Origin: Streptomyces nigrescens
GTDB lineage: Bacteria > Actinomycetota > Actinomycetes > Streptomycetales > Streptomycetaceae
Direction: 5' to 3'
Assembly: GCA_024349765.1 (NCBI GenBank)
Contig: AP026073.1
Span: 5,890,001-5,954,000, forward strand
DNA: 64,000 bases
Positions 7,180 through 17,400 of this stretch are shown here, piece by piece. The position numbers were made by a program, and so were the translations under genes. The stretch's first letter is position 1. Every line of letters starts with the position of its first letter. Below the pieces are notes generated by a model that saw nothing but the letters and a program-made list of their open reading frames with translations, was not told the DNA's origin and did not search any database.

Positions 7180-8565
7180 ATGTCCAGCGCCACCAGGGCT
7201 CGACGCCGCAATGGGCGGCAACAGCAGCAACAGCCTTCCGGGGCACCGCAATATGCGGGAAATGCTGGCCAAAACGGCACAGCTTCGGGCAACAGAGGAA
7301 ATGGCGGCCGGGGTTCCGCGGCCCGCCCGGCGGGTCCGGTGGCGCCGCGGCTGCGCCAACAGGCCGGCACGATCGGCGGTGTCCGCGTCCAGCAGCTGGC
7401 CATCATCGAACTCGCCGCCGCGCTGGTGCTGGTGGGCTGGTCGATCCACCCGGCCGCACTGACCGCGGCCATCGTCGTCGCGGCCGTGCTGGTCGTCTTC
7501 GCGCTCGGCCGGCGGCGCAAGATCCCGCTGCCGGAGTGGATCACGACCGTGCGCGCGATGAAGCGCCGCGGCAAGAACAGCACCACCGCACTCGCGGCCA
7601 CCCAGGGCGTCGACCCGGCGATCGCCCCCGTGGTGGAGTGCGAACCGGCGCTGCGCACCTACGAGTACACGACCGAGGCCGATCAGCGGGCCATCGGTTT
7701 CGTCGGCGACGGTACGTTCCTGACGGCCATCGTCCAGGTGGACGCGCGCGACGAGCCGCTGCGGCCGCAGCGCGGCAGCCACATGCTGCCCCTGGAGGTG
7801 CTGCACACCGCCCTGGACATCGAGGACATCCACCTGGAGTCCGTCCAGTTCGTGCAGTACACCCAGCCCGCGCCGGCACCCCACCTGCCCGAACAGGCCG
7901 TGGCGTCCCGCTCGTACGCCCCGCTGCAGGCACAGTCGCAGACCCCGGCCGTTCAGCTGACCTGGATCGCCCTCAAGCTCGACCCGGAGCTGTGCTCGGA
8001 GGCCATCGAGGCCCGCGGCGGCGGCCTGGAGGGCGCCAAGCGCTCGCTGCTGCGCGCCGCGGACCAGCTCGTCAGCCGGCTCACCGCGCACGGCGTGCGG
8101 GCCAGGGTGCTCAACGAGCGCGAGGTCACGGCCTCGATCGGCACGGCCGTGTGCGTCAGCCCGCGGGCGGCCAACGGCGCCATGGGCCGGGACGGCCGGG
8201 CGGTCCGGCGCACCCAGGAGACGACCCGGGCGATGCGCTGCGACGACCGCTGGCACTCCACGTACTGGATCGGCCGGTGGCCCCAACTGGGCCAGGGCGG
8301 TGCGCCGTTGGCGGCCGTCACCCAGCTGCTGACCAGCACCAGGGCGATGGCCAGCACCTTCGCGCTGACCGCCACGCACGGCGGCGGCCGCGCCCCGGCC
8401 ATCTCGGGTTACATCCGCCTCTCCACCCGCAGCGAGAACGAACTCTCGGCCGCCCAGGACGAGTTGGAGCGCCGTTCCGGTTCCGCGAAGGTCGGGCTGG
8501 TCCGCCTCGACCGTGAACAGCTGCCCGGCCTGCTGGCCACGCTCCCCCTCGGAGGTACCCGCTGA
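7180..8565 (+). CDS. eccE: Type VII secretion protein EccE
   Basis: 461 residues from ATG 7180. The purine-rich leader AGGAGCAGGCCGGGGG precedes it, and an upstream open frame has no ribosome site. The N-terminus is low-complexity and Gln-rich (QQQQQ at 14-18). Two adjacent membrane helices lie at about 73-88 and 91-109, followed by RRRKIPLPEW and a cytoplasmic domain of about 350 residues. This is the EccE layout: two membrane passes near the N-terminus, soluble remainder, peripheral subunit of the ESX membrane complex. Its stop shares one base with the ATG of the following gene, so the two are co-translated. Divergent from eccB. Confidence 0.85.
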   Translation: MSSATRARRRNGRQQQQQPSGAPQYAGNAGQNGTASGNRGNGGRGSAARPAGPVAPRLRQQAGTIGGVRVQQLAIIELAAALVLVGWSIHPAALTAAIVVAAVLVVFALGRRRKIPLPEWITTVRAMKRRGKNSTTALAATQGVDPAIAPVVECEPALRTYEYTTEADQRAIGFVGDGTFLTAIVQVDARDEPLRPQRGSHMLPLEVLHTALDIEDIHLESVQFVQYTQPAPAPHLPEQAVASRSYAPLQAQSQTPAVQLTWIALKLDPELCSEAIEARGGGLEGAKRSLLRAADQLVSRLTAHGVRARVLNEREVTASIGTAVCVSPRAANGAMGRDGRAVRRTQETTRAMRCDDRWHSTYWIGRWPQLGQGGAPLAAVTQLLTSTRAMASTFALTATHGGGRAPAISGYIRLSTRSENELSAAQDELERRSGSAKVGLVRLDREQLPGLLATLPLGGTR

Positions 8566-9419
8566 TGGCCTCGCCCACGTATCAGCCCCGCGTCAACACC
8601 AGCAGCGACGGCTGGCGCAATCCCCCCTTGTCGGCGGGCATCAGCGGCGGTGACGGCCGTCGGCTGTCGCACCAGCCGCGTCCGGAGGAGGAGCAGAGCG
8701 GGCCGACCGGGCCCAAGCCCCGGCCCGGTTACGGCCTGCGCGGCCCGCGGCGCAGCCCGCACGTGCTGACCGCCGAGTCGCTGGCCGCACTGACCCTGCC
8801 GGTCGGCGACGACGGCGTGATCATCGGCATCGACCCGCAGAACCAGCCCGCCGTGCTCAGCCTGCTGCGCCCGACCCCGCTGGAGGTCGTCCTCGTCGGC
8901 AGCATGTGGATGGCGCAGGTGCTGGCACTGCGTACGGTCGCCACCGGCGCCCGGGTCGCGGTCGAGACCGCCCGGCCGCCCGCCTGGGGTCAGATGGCGC
9001 AGAGCGCGGGCGGTGGCCAGCAGTGCGTGTCCGTTCATGACGTCCGCCAGATCGCGCCCCAGGGCCCGTCGGTTTCCAGCCCCGTGCTGGTCGTACGGGA
9101 CATGGGTGCCCGGCCGCCGCGCAATCAGCTCGCCCCGAGCCCCTGGCAGTCGGTGCTGACCGTGCTGCCGTTCCTCGGGCCGCGGTCGCCGCAGATGCTC
9201 AGCCGTGCGGACCTCGTCGGGCTGCAGCGGCTGTCGCCGGAGGAGGCGGAGGTCGTGACGCGCATCATGCGGCTGCCGGAGCAGGTCGGCGCGGTGCTGC
9301 CGACGCTCAGCGACAACGCCATGCTGTGGTGCCGCCGTGACGGTGGTCACCAGTTCGTCATGACCCAGCCCACGGAGGCGGAGACCAACCTGCTGGGCGG
9401 CCCGCGCCGTATGGACTGA
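8565..9419 (+). CDS. Conserved unknown protein of the type VII locus
   Basis: 284 residues, translationally coupled to eccE (TGATG overlap at 8563-8567). There is no signal peptide. The first 70 residues are charged and Pro-rich, followed by an alpha/beta-looking region. One moderately hydrophobic stretch (VVLVGSMWMAQVLALRTVATG, about 108-128) is probably part of a folded core rather than a true membrane helix. No Walker motif or catalytic signature is visible. A large terminator follows 30 bp later. Its tight coupling to eccE suggests an accessory or cytoplasmic subunit of the secretion machine, but I do not recognise the family. Confidence 0.7.
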   Translation: MASPTYQPRVNTSSDGWRNPPLSAGISGGDGRRLSHQPRPEEEQSGPTGPKPRPGYGLRGPRRSPHVLTAESLAALTLPVGDDGVIIGIDPQNQPAVLSLLRPTPLEVVLVGSMWMAQVLALRTVATGARVAVETARPPAWGQMAQSAGGGQQCVSVHDVRQIAPQGPSVSSPVLVVRDMGARPPRNQLAPSPWQSVLTVLPFLGPRSPQMLSRADLVGLQRLSPEEAEVVTRIMRLPEQVGAVLPTLSDNAMLWCRRDGGHQFVMTQPTEAETNLLGGPRRMD

Positions 9420-9449
9420 TACCTGAACAATCACCACCGGCACGGCCGC

Positions 9450-9486
9450 ACGGGCGCATCCAGGCGAAATCGCCGGGTGCGCCCGT
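9450..9486 (+). terminator. Terminator of the eccE operon
   Basis: The near-continuous hairpin has a 12-bp outer stem (one U-G pair), a one-base bulge, and an inner GGCG/CGCC stem closing an AAAT loop. It fills much of the 301-bp gap before the ParA-like gene. A weak TAnnnT (TAGGCT, 9549-9554) is the only promoter hint for the next gene. Confidence 0.8.
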
Positions 9487-9720
9487 AGGTGTGCCGAAGG
9501 GCTTGAAGACGACATGGCACCGACTGCCGTTATGGGCCGACTCTTGATTAGGCTGTGTGGAGAGCCGCAGGAGCACAGCACGACGGCAGTCGATACGGGG
9601 ACGGAGACAGTTAGTGTTGGCGCAACCCCGGGTGGTGTGTTCCCACTTCCGCTACACCCGAACGATCCGCCTGTATCCGGTCCTGCCGTTCAGGTGCGTT
9701 GCAGTACACCAGGAGGCACA

Positions 9721-12468
9721 GTGAACGAGCAGGAGGCTTTCCGGCCGGACGGAAACGATCCTGACGACGACCAGTCCGAGTTCGACCTGACCGGCGAGTT
9801 CAAGATCGACTTTGCCGCGCCGGCCTGGTACGCGAGCAACGACACCAGCGGCGGCGCGGGTGCCGCGGCTTCTCCTGCGCCTTCGCCCACCACTCCGCCG
9901 GCCGCGACGCCGCCCGGCCCGCCGACCGGTCAGCCGCTGACCGGGCCGGCCCAGGGCGCACCGGTGCCGGGCCTTCCGCAGCAGGGCGCACCGGCCGTGG
10001 ACGCCGCACCGCCCGGTTTCCCGACGCTGCGTCCGCAGGGCGCGGACGGCGCCGCGCCGGAGGCTGCCGCGGAGCCCGCGCCGGCCGCGAACGACGCGTC
10101 CGACGGCGGCAACAAGCGTTCCGGCACGGGTGTCGACCCGTCGGCCTCCCTCTGGGACGACGACGATGACGACAGCGAGCCGGAGCCCGAGGCGGCGCCC
10201 GAGACGGCGAACGCGGCCGCCGCCCCGGCACCGCAGCCGGAGGCCGTGGCCCCCAACTCCCCCACCGAGGGCGCCGCCCCGGCCGCGGAGGCCGCTCCCC
10301 CGGTCCAGCAGGCCCCGCCCGCCCAGCCGGTCCAGCACGTTCCCGATGCCGCCGCTCAGGGCGCGCAGGCGGGCCAGCCGCCGGTGCCGCAGCAGGCGCA
10401 GCAAGCGCAGCCGCAGGGCGCACCCGTACATGGGCAGCAGCAGCCGCCCGCCCAGCAGGGTCAGCAGCCGCAGCAGGGCGTGCCGCAGGGCGCTCCGCAG
10501 CAGCAGGGTGTCCCGCAGCAGGGCGCTCCGTGGGGCGCCGCGACGGACGGTCAGCAGCAGGGCGTCCCGGGCCAGGCAGTTCCCGGACAGGGGGTGCCCG
10601 GGCAGGGTGTCCCCGGTCAGGTCGTTCCCGGACAGGGTGGACTGCCGCCGCTGCCGCCGGAGTTCCAGCCCGCCGACCCACGCATGGCGCAGGCCCAGGC
10701 CGGTCAGCAGCCGCCGGCCCAGCAGGGTCAGCAGCCGCAGCAGGGCGTGCCCCCGCAGGGCCAGCAGCAGATGCCGGCCCAGCAGCAGCCGCAGGCACAG
10801 CAGCAGGCCGGATACCCGCAGCAGGCGCAGCACCCCCAGCAGGCCGGGTACCCCCAGCAGGGCCAGCCCGCGCAGCAGCAGGGCGCCTACGGCTATCCGC
10901 AGCCCGCGTACGGCTACCCGCAGCAGGGCCAGCCGCAGCAGCACCCCAACGCGGCCGCGCAGCAGCCCGCTTACGGCTACCCGCAGACCGCGGCGCAGGG
11001 CTACCCCCAGCAGGGCCAGCAGCAGCCCGGGTACGACCAGCACCAGGCGGCCCAGCAGGCCGCCCAGGCGCAGCAGGCCGCCCAAGCCCAACAGGCCGCC
11101 CAGGCCCAGCAGCAGGCACACCAGGCCCAGCAGCAGGCCCAGCAGGGGCAGCAGACGCCGTATCAGCCGCTGCCCGGCCAGCAGGCGGACCCCAACGCCG
11201 CGGCGAACTACGCGACGTACTCGCAGCCCGGTCAGCAGCAGCCGCAGCGGGCGGCTCCGGGCGCACCGCTCGGTTACAGCGCGGCGGTCGAGCTGACCTC
11301 CGACCGGCTGCTGCGCAACCAGCCCAAGAAGCGCAAGCCGGGCGCCAACGCGCAGCCGTCGAAGTTCAAGTTGGGCGCGAAGAAGGAGCAGGAGGAGCGG
11401 CAGCGCAAGCTGGAGCTGATCCGTACGCCGGTGATGTCCTGCTACCGGATCGCGGTGATCAGCCTCAAGGGCGGCGTCGGCAAGACGACGACCACCACGG
11501 CGCTGGGCTCCACGCTCGCCTCCGAGCGGCAGGACAAGATCCTCGCGATCGACGCCAACCCGGACGCCGGCACGCTCGGCCGACGGGTGCGCCGCGAGAC
11601 CGGTGCGACCATCCGTGACCTGGTGCAGTCGATCCCGCATCTGCACAGCTACATGGACATCCGCCGGTTCACCTCGCAGGCTCCGTCGGGTCTGGAGATC
11701 CTCGCCAACGACGTCGACCCGGCCGTCTCGACGACGTTCAACGACGACGACTACCGGCGAGCGATCGACGTCCTCGGCAAGCAGTACCCGATCATCCTCA
11801 CCGACTCGGGTACCGGTCTGCTCTACAGCGCGATGCGCGGAGTCCTCGACCTCGCCGACCAGTTGATCATCATCTCCACCCCGTCCGTGGACGGTGCGAG
11901 CAGTGCCAGTACGACCCTGGACTGGCTCTCCGCGCACGGCTACGCCGACTTGGTGCAGCGCGGCATCACGGTCATCTCCGGTGTCCGCGAGACCGGCAAG
12001 ATGATCAAGATCGACGACATCGTGTCGCACTTCGAGACCCGCTGCCGCGGCGTCGTGGTCGTCCCCTTCGACGAACACCTCGCCGCCGGTGCCGAGGTCG
12101 ACCTCGACATGATGCGGCCCAAGACCCGCGAGGCGTACTTCAACCTCTCCGCCCTGGTGGCCGAGGACTTCGCGCGGGCCCAGCAGGCGCAGGGGATGTA
12201 CCCGCAGCAGCAGATGGGCGGCGATCCGTACGCCCAGCAACAGCAGCAGTACGCCGCCCAGCAGGGCCAGCCGCAGCAGGGGCAGCCGCAACAGCACCCG
12301 CAGCAGGGCCAGCCGCCGGCCGGCTACCCGCCGCAGCAGGGCGGCTGGACCCAGCAGCCCGCCCAGGCGCCGGCCCACTGGCAGCAGCAACAGCCCGCCC
12401 CGGACGCCCCTCAGCCGGACCAGTCCGGCCTGGCCCCGGGCTGGCAGCAGCAGCCGCCTCCGCAGTAG
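9721..12468 (+). CDS. MinD/ParA-type ATPase with long Gln/Pro-rich regions (EspI-like)
   Basis: 915 residues from GTG 9721, chosen for AGGAGG 6 nt upstream; the frame is open further upstream without a ribosome site. The first about 250 residues are acidic and Pro/Ala-rich. About 250-510 are extreme Gln/Pro/Gly/Tyr low complexity with QQGVPQ-, YGYPQ- and AQQAAQ-type units. A MinD-like P-loop domain covers about 575-830, with deviant Walker [10 protein letters not shown] at 583-591, [12 protein letters not shown] and a DSGTG switch. Another Gln-rich tail closes the protein. Mycobacterial ESX-1 has an analogous Pro/Ala-rich P-loop protein, EspI. Likely a cytoplasmic ATPase regulating or positioning the secretion system; disordered tails may drive clustering. 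A hairpin terminator follows. Confidence 0.85.
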   Translation: MNEQEAFRPDGNDPDDDQSEFDLTGEFKIDFAAPAWYASNDTSGGAGAAASPAPSPTTPPAATPPGPPTGQPLTGPAQGAPVPGLPQQGAPAVDAAPPGFPTLRPQGADGAAPEAAAEPAPAANDASDGGNKRSGTGVDPSASLWDDDDDDSEPEPEAAPETANAAAAPAPQPEAVAPNSPTEGAAPAAEAAPPVQQAPPAQPVQHVPDAAAQGAQAGQPPVPQQAQQAQPQGAPVHGQQQPPAQQGQQPQQGVPQGAPQQQGVPQQGAPWGAATDGQQQGVPGQAVPGQGVPGQGVPGQVVPGQGGLPPLPPEFQPADPRMAQAQAGQQPPAQQGQQPQQGVPPQGQQQMPAQQQPQAQQQAGYPQQAQHPQQAGYPQQGQPAQQQGAYGYPQPAYGYPQQGQPQQHPNAAAQQPAYGYPQTAAQGYPQQGQQQPGYDQHQAAQQAAQAQQAAQAQQAAQAQQQAHQAQQQAQQGQQTPYQPLPGQQADPNAAANYATYSQPGQQQPQRAAPGAPLGYSAAVELTSDRLLRNQPKKRKPGANAQPSKFKLGAKKEQEERQRKLELIRTPVMSCYRIAVISLKGGVGKTTTTTALGSTLASERQDKILAIDANPDAGTLGRRVRRETGATIRDLVQSIPHLHSYMDIRRFTSQAPSGLEILANDVDPAVSTTFNDDDYRRAIDVLGKQYPIILTDSGTGLLYSAMRGVLDLADQLIIISTPSVDGASSASTTLDWLSAHGYADLVQRGITVISGVRETGKMIKIDDIVSHFETRCRGVVVVPFDEHLAAGAEVDLDMMRPKTREAYFNLSALVAEDFARAQQAQGMYPQQQMGGDPYAQQQQQYAAQQGQPQQGQPQQHPQQGQPPAGYPPQQGGWTQQPAQAPAHWQQQQPAPDAPQPDQSGLAPGWQQQPPPQ

Positions 12469-12501
12469 CACGGGCGGACGGGCGCGCACGCGCAGAGCGA
12501 T

Positions 12502-12546
12502 ACGGGTCGGGGCCCGGCACCTTGTGGGTGCCGGGCCCCGACCCGT
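12502..12546 (+). terminator. Terminator after the MinD/ParA-type gene
   Basis: 20-bp perfect stem (12502-12521 with 12527-12546) around a 5-nt loop, 34 bp after the stop. One of the strongest hairpins in the window. Confidence 0.88.
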
Positions 12547-12897
12547 GTGCGATGTCGGTGTGCCGGTCCGGCAGGCGATGCCGGTCCGCTCCGTGAACGT
12601 CTTGAGCGTCAGCGTCCTGAAGGTCATCGTGAAGGTCATGTACGTCGCGCGGGCTGCGGCCCCGCAAAGGCCGTCACGCCCGTACCTCACGCCGACCCGA
12701 ACGAGTGAACCATTCCCGGTCGAACTCCGCTTGATTCCGGCCGAGTTGACGTTCACGGCGGCACGACACCCGAGCGCTGCACCCGCCCACGCAACACGGC
12801 AGCCGCCGCCACAACCAACACGGCAGCCGCAGCCGCAGCCACAACCGCAGCCACCGCCAGCCCCGGCACCAGCACCACCGCCACCGCAGCACTACAC

Positions 12898-12926
12898 CCG
12901 CCCACCCCCCGAAGCGGGGTGGGCGG
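12898..12926 (-). terminator. Inverted repeat 3' of ribF
   Basis: 11-bp perfect stem (12898-12908 with 12916-12926), 7-nt loop. It lies 221 bp beyond the ribF stop between convergent genes and may stop read-through on minus. No U-tract. Confidence 0.5.
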
Positions 12927-12962
12927 CGGGGAAAAAACTGGTTCGCGGGGAAAAGCAGCGGG

Positions 12963-13077
12963 GAAGGCTTGCGCCGACGAGAGCGGCTGTCGTCGCCCGG
13001 CAAGGCTTGCGCCGACGAGAGCGGCTGCCGTCGCCCGGGACGGCTGCCGTCGCCCGGCAAGGCTCCCGTCGCCGGGG
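12963..13077. repeat. Tandem 38-bp repeats in the convergent gap 12469-13146
   Basis: Two nearly identical 38-bp copies (12963-13000 and 13001-13038) are followed by two shortened copies (13039-13057 and about 13058-13077). Each full copy contains a small hairpin (CGACGA..TCGTCG). The rest of this 678-bp gap holds the two hairpins listed and, at about 12790-12890, a Pro/Gln-codon-like run of CAGCC/CCGCAG units. No convincing gene is seen in it. Confidence 0.75.
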
Positions 13078-13146
13078 AAACCTCCGCCAGGCCGTCACGT
13101 CTCAGGCGCTCAGGCCCCAACCGGCCGCGGCCGCGCGTCCCGTCAG

Positions 13147-14094
13147 TCAGCCCGCGTCGGCGATGAGGCCGCGGGCCAGTTTCACGTCGACCGCCATCCG
13201 GTCCAGCAGGGCGTCGAGGGTGTCGAACTTCTCCTGGCCGCGGATGTAGGCGAGGAAGTCCACGCCCACGTGCAGCCCGTACAGGTCCAGCCCGACGCGG
13301 TCGATCGCGTATGCCTCGACCGTGCGCACCTTGCCGTCGAACTGCGGGTTGGTGCCGACCGAGACGGCCGCCGGCATCGCCTCGCCCTCGACCTGCAGCA
13401 GCCCCGCGTAGACGCCGTCGGCCGGGATTGCCGTGTGCGGCAGGGTTTCGACGTTGGCCGTCGGGAAACCCAGTTCACGGCCGCGCTGGGCGCCGCGGAC
13501 GACGACGCCCTCGACGCGGTGCGGCCGCCCCAGGACCTCCCGCGCACCGGTCACATCGCCGTCGGCGACCAGCCGTCGGGCGAGCGTGGAGGAGAACGGC
13601 TCGCCGCCGCCCGCCTCCCCGCGCTCGAAGAGGTCGACGACCTCGACGGTGTAGTCGTAGGTGGTGCCGAGTTCGGCGAGGGTCTCGACGTTGCCGGTCG
13701 CCTTGTGGCCGAAGCGGAAGTTGGGCCCCTCGACGACGACCTGTGCGTGCAGCTTGTCGACCAGCACCTTGACCACGAAGTCGGCCGGCGACAGCTTCGA
13801 GAACTCCTTGGTGAACGGCAGCACCAGGACCGCGTCCACACCGAGCTCGGTCATCAGCTCCGCACGCCGGTGGTGCGGCGCCAGCAGCGGCGGGTGGGTC
13901 CCGGGCCGTACGACCTCGCTGGGGTGCGGGTCGAAGGTGACGACCACCGCCGGGATCCCCAGCTCGCGGGCGCGCGCGACGGCCTTGCCGATGATCAGTT
14001 GGTGGCCGCGGTGCACACCGTCGTACGAGCCGATGGTGACGACGCTGCGTCCCCAGCCCTCGGGGATGTCCTCCAAGCCACGCCAGCGCTGCAC
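13147..14094 (-). CDS. ribF: Bifunctional riboflavin kinase / FAD synthetase
   Basis: 315 residues from GTG 14094, with GAGGAG 8 nt upstream. The N-terminal nucleotidyltransferase domain (about 18-170) has TIGSYDGVHRGHQ, the ATP-binding HxGH-type motif, and FDPHPSEVV. The C-terminal flavokinase domain (about 185-305) has GFPTANV, DGVYAGL and SVGTNPQFDG. It converts riboflavin to FMN and FMN to FAD in the cytoplasm. Length is normal. It is the last gene of the rimP-nusA-infB-rbfA-truB block, separated from truB by the protease-like/NTPase gene. Downstream are tandem repeats and a hairpin rather than a gene. Confidence 0.95.
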   Translation of the reverse strand: MQRWRGLEDIPEGWGRSVVTIGSYDGVHRGHQLIIGKAVARARELGIPAVVVTFDPHPSEVVRPGTHPPLLAPHHRRAELMTELGVDAVLVLPFTKEFSKLSPADFVVKVLVDKLHAQVVVEGPNFRFGHKATGNVETLAELGTTYDYTVEVVDLFERGEAGGGEPFSSTLARRLVADGDVTGAREVLGRPHRVEGVVVRGAQRGRELGFPTANVETLPHTAIPADGVYAGLLQVEGEAMPAAVSVGTNPQFDGKVRTVEAYAIDRVGLDLYGLHVGVDFLAYIRGQEKFDTLDALLDRMAVDVKLARGLIADAG

Positions 14095-14412
14095 TCTGCC
14101 CGCTCCTCGCCCGAACTCTTGTCAGTCCACTGCGCCACGTCGGCATGGCGCAGGTCTAAGACTGCCATGCCCCGGGTGGTGCTTCGCGCGAAGGGTCGCC
14201 GGCGACCGCCCGGTGGATCTTCACGGCGGCACCACGCCGACCCCGCACCCGGGCCGGGTACCCGGCCTCCGTCCCACGGACACCTGATCGCGAACCCCAG
14301 ACCGACGGCATCCGAGGTCGGGCTCGGGGCCGGGCTCGTGGCCGGGTCGGGATCGGAACCCTGGCCCCGGCCCGTTTCCCGGTACCCGCCCCGGCCCCAC
14401 CCCTCGGCCCGA
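14095..14412. other. Intergenic region upstream of ribF
   Basis: 318 bp between the ribF start and the end of the preceding minus-strand gene. It holds a GC-rich stretch of CCGGG/GGCCC runs (14300-14410) able to fold, and the ribF ribosome site at its left edge. No coding signal and no clear promoter seen. Confidence 0.5.
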
Positions 14413-17400
14413 TCACCCGCTCCGGCTCCCGGCCGCCGTCGTACGGGCGCGGGCTCCCCTCGTCGCGGCGGCCCCCGCCGGATCCGCCGGCGCCCCTTCC
14501 CGGAGCCGGCGGGCGAAGCCGGGCAGTCGGCGGCCCAGCTCCGCCAGCCGCCGCTCGTAGCGGGCCGCACCGCCCGGTGTACGGGCCAGCAGCACGCCGG
14601 TGCGCCGCACCAGGTCACGGGTGCGCTCCGCGGGCCGCCGTTCGCACCCCTCGGCGGCCGCCCGGAGCAGCGCTTCCAGGACGCTGGTGTCGTCGGCACC
14701 GTGCTCGCCCTGGGCCAGGCCGTACGGGCCCCTCTCCTGTTCCTCCTGCGCCAGCAGGGCCTCCAGCAGGTCGCCGCGCAGCGCTTCCGAGGCTCCGGAA
14801 CCGGCCTCCGCCAGTACATCGGCCAGTGCGCACCGGACCGGCGCCGGGCAGCCGGTGATCAGGTCACCGACCAACGGGCGCAGTGCGGCGCGGGCGGCCG
14901 GTCCGCGCTCCAGGCGATGGGCGACGAACTCCGCGACCGGGCGCGCGGCGCGGTCCGGGCTGCGCCGGGCGTAGTCACGGACGAGCGAGGCGGCACGGGT
15001 GGCGGGCCCGGGCGCGTCGAGCCCGGCGAGCAGCCGCAGCAGCGCGGCGGCGACCGGTGGCCCTTCGCCGCCGGTGAGCCGGGCCCGGAAGGCGGCCAGC
15101 ACCGGTACGGGGTGCTCGGCGAGGGCACCCGCGAACGCCGTGGGCGGCAGCTGCGGGTCTCCCGCCACGAAACGGGCCAGCGCCCGGGCCAGATAGCGGG
15201 GGCGGCTGACCGGGTCGCCCACCAGGAGCGCCAGCGCCGAACCCACACAGGGTTCGGCGAACGGTTCGCCCTCCGCTTCGCCCGTCACTCCGCCCCTCGC
15301 CGCGTGCTTCACTTCGCCCGTCACTCCGCCCCTCGCCGCGTGCTTCACTTCGCCCGTCACTCCGCCCCTCGCCGCGAGCTTCGCAACGTCCGTCGATTCG
15401 GACGACGTCCCGTGCGGTGTGGCCTGAGGCCCGGAGAGCAGGTCGAGGGCCGCCTGGCGGAGCAGGGCGCGGTCGGCCTCCGTACGGGCGTGGGGCGCGG
15501 CGCGCAGGCCGTACGACGCGGCGGCCGCCCGGCGGCGGGGGCAAGGGTCCTGGGCCCATCGGGCGACGGCCCGGCAGACCGTCGACGGCTCGTCCTCGGC
15601 GAGCGCGCCGAGCAGCTCGTCGCCCCTGGGGTGTGCGGCCGCCACCAGCGCCTCGGTGAGCGCATCGGGTGCCCGCCGGCGGTGGGCGTACAGCAGGGCC
15701 TGCGCGGCGGCCGCCACGGTGATCTCGCGCGGCGCCGGTACGGACGAATCCAGCAGGGGTGTCGAGTCGGGAGGCGGCGGCGCGGACCCCCGGGGCGGAG
15801 GTACGGAGCCGAGGGCCGAGCGGCCCGGCAGTCCGGCGCCCAGCAGGCGGTTGTCGTCGAACCACGAGCAGAACAGGGGCTGGATGCGCTGCGGGTCGGC
15901 ACGCAGCAGCCCGGCCGCGGTGTCCAGAAAGCGCGCCGGTGTGCCCACCGCTCCGCCGGCCCCCCGCCCGTCAGCCGGCACCAGCCGGCGCAGCAGGTCC
16001 AGCCGGTCCTTGTCCGCCAGTGCCAGCCGTTCCCAGAACCACGGCCCGAACGCGTCCAGCCCCGTGTGCGCGAAACCGCCCGCCCGCAGCGACCGTTCGG
16101 TGATCCGGTCGGCCAACAGCCGCAGCACGCCGGTGTACGGCCCGGCGTCGGGGACCTCGAGCAGTACGCCGGTCAGCAGCTGCCGGGCCCACCGGGGGCC
16201 GTCCACGGGCCGTGGGGACGCGATCGCCGCCCCCTCCCCGGGCGCATCCGGCTCCGACCCCCGCTCCGCCTCCGGTCCCCCTCCCGGAACGGCCGACTCG
16301 CCCCCTTCATCCGGAACACCCGGAAGGCCACGAACACCCGGAACACCCGGAACGGCCTTGAAATCCGGAACATCCGGCGACGACCCGTCGCAACCATCGC
16401 CATCGCCGGAACCGCCGCAGTCGCTGGAACCGCCGGCGCCACCGTCGCAAGAGAGGAACGCGGGCTGCGGCTGCGGTTCGTCCTCGCGCGGGGCCGGGGG
16501 CAAGCCGCTCCCGGAGGTCGCCCCGAGCGGCCCTCCGTCGGCCGCCGTCGCCATCGGTACCAACTCGGCGAGCCGGAAGGCGAGTTGGACCCGGCCCGCC
16601 TGCCGGGCGAGCCGGCGGAGCGCCTCGACGACCGGGGCGGGGCGGTGGCCCGGTACGGTCAGCAGGTCGAGATCGACGTGGGCGCCCTGCAGCCATTCGC
16701 CGAACTCGTCGTGGGCGAAGCGGTATCCGGGGCCGGCCGGCACCAGCAGGCCCTCCGCGAGCACCGCGGTGGACCAGCCGGCCCGGGCCGGGAAGACCTC
16801 CTCGAAGGACGGACGGTCCAACGCGCCCTCCACGGAGGCGAGGCAGCGGCGGGCGGCCTCGTGCACCTGGCCGGCGACCTGGGTGGCCAGCCGGCGCACG
16901 GCGGCGCCGCGCGGCGCGGGCCGGTAGCCCGCGGCGATGCGAAGGGCGATCCGCAGGGACGTCAGGGCCAGGTAGGCGTCGAAGACCTGGTGGCGGTCCG
17001 GTGCGCCGAGCAGCGCCCCGGCCGGCTCCCCGCCCCACTCTCCGTTTTCGCGTTCCGCCCCGGCAGCGTCCCCTCCCCCGGCCAACTCCTCCCGTACCTC
17101 CGCCAGCAGCCGCAGCGTCAGCGGGTGGCGGGCGTCCGGGGCGGCGGGGGCGCCGGGCGGCAGGCCGTAGCGTTCCCGGGCGCGCTCCGCCGCCGTCTTG
17201 GGGAGGTCGCCGATCGCCACGCAGTCGGGGAGGGCGGGCGCCGCACCGCCCGGTCGCGGCCGGTGCAGCAGCCCGGGCGGAAAGAGCGCTCCGGCCCGTT
17301 CCCAGTAAGCGGGGCGGCAGGCGATGACGAGCTGGACGCGGGCGGTGCGTAGCCAGTGGACCGTCGCGGCGGTCCACTCGGCCAGTCGCTCGTGCCGGGC

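Noticed and set aside
9721-12468. Chromosome-partition ParA
   Set aside because: No ParB or parS-like sequences nearby. Setting in the ESX locus and the long disordered arms argue for an EspI-like role.
9652-12756. Long open frame on minus across the MinD/ParA-type gene
   Set aside because: The translation is Leu/Arg-rich and repetitive because it is the antisense of CAG-rich coding DNA. The plus frame has an intact P-loop domain.
12963-13077. CRISPR array
   Set aside because: Repeats are head to tail without spacers and no cas genes are present.
12674-13120. Open frame in the repeat-containing gap after ribF
   Set aside because: Arg/Trp-rich, built from the tandem repeats and Pro-codon runs, with no start context. 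Treated as noncoding.
12919-17352. 1477-codon open frame on plus across ribF and the NTPase-fusion gene
   Set aside because: No recognisable domain, no ribosome site, and antisense to two genes with clear motifs.
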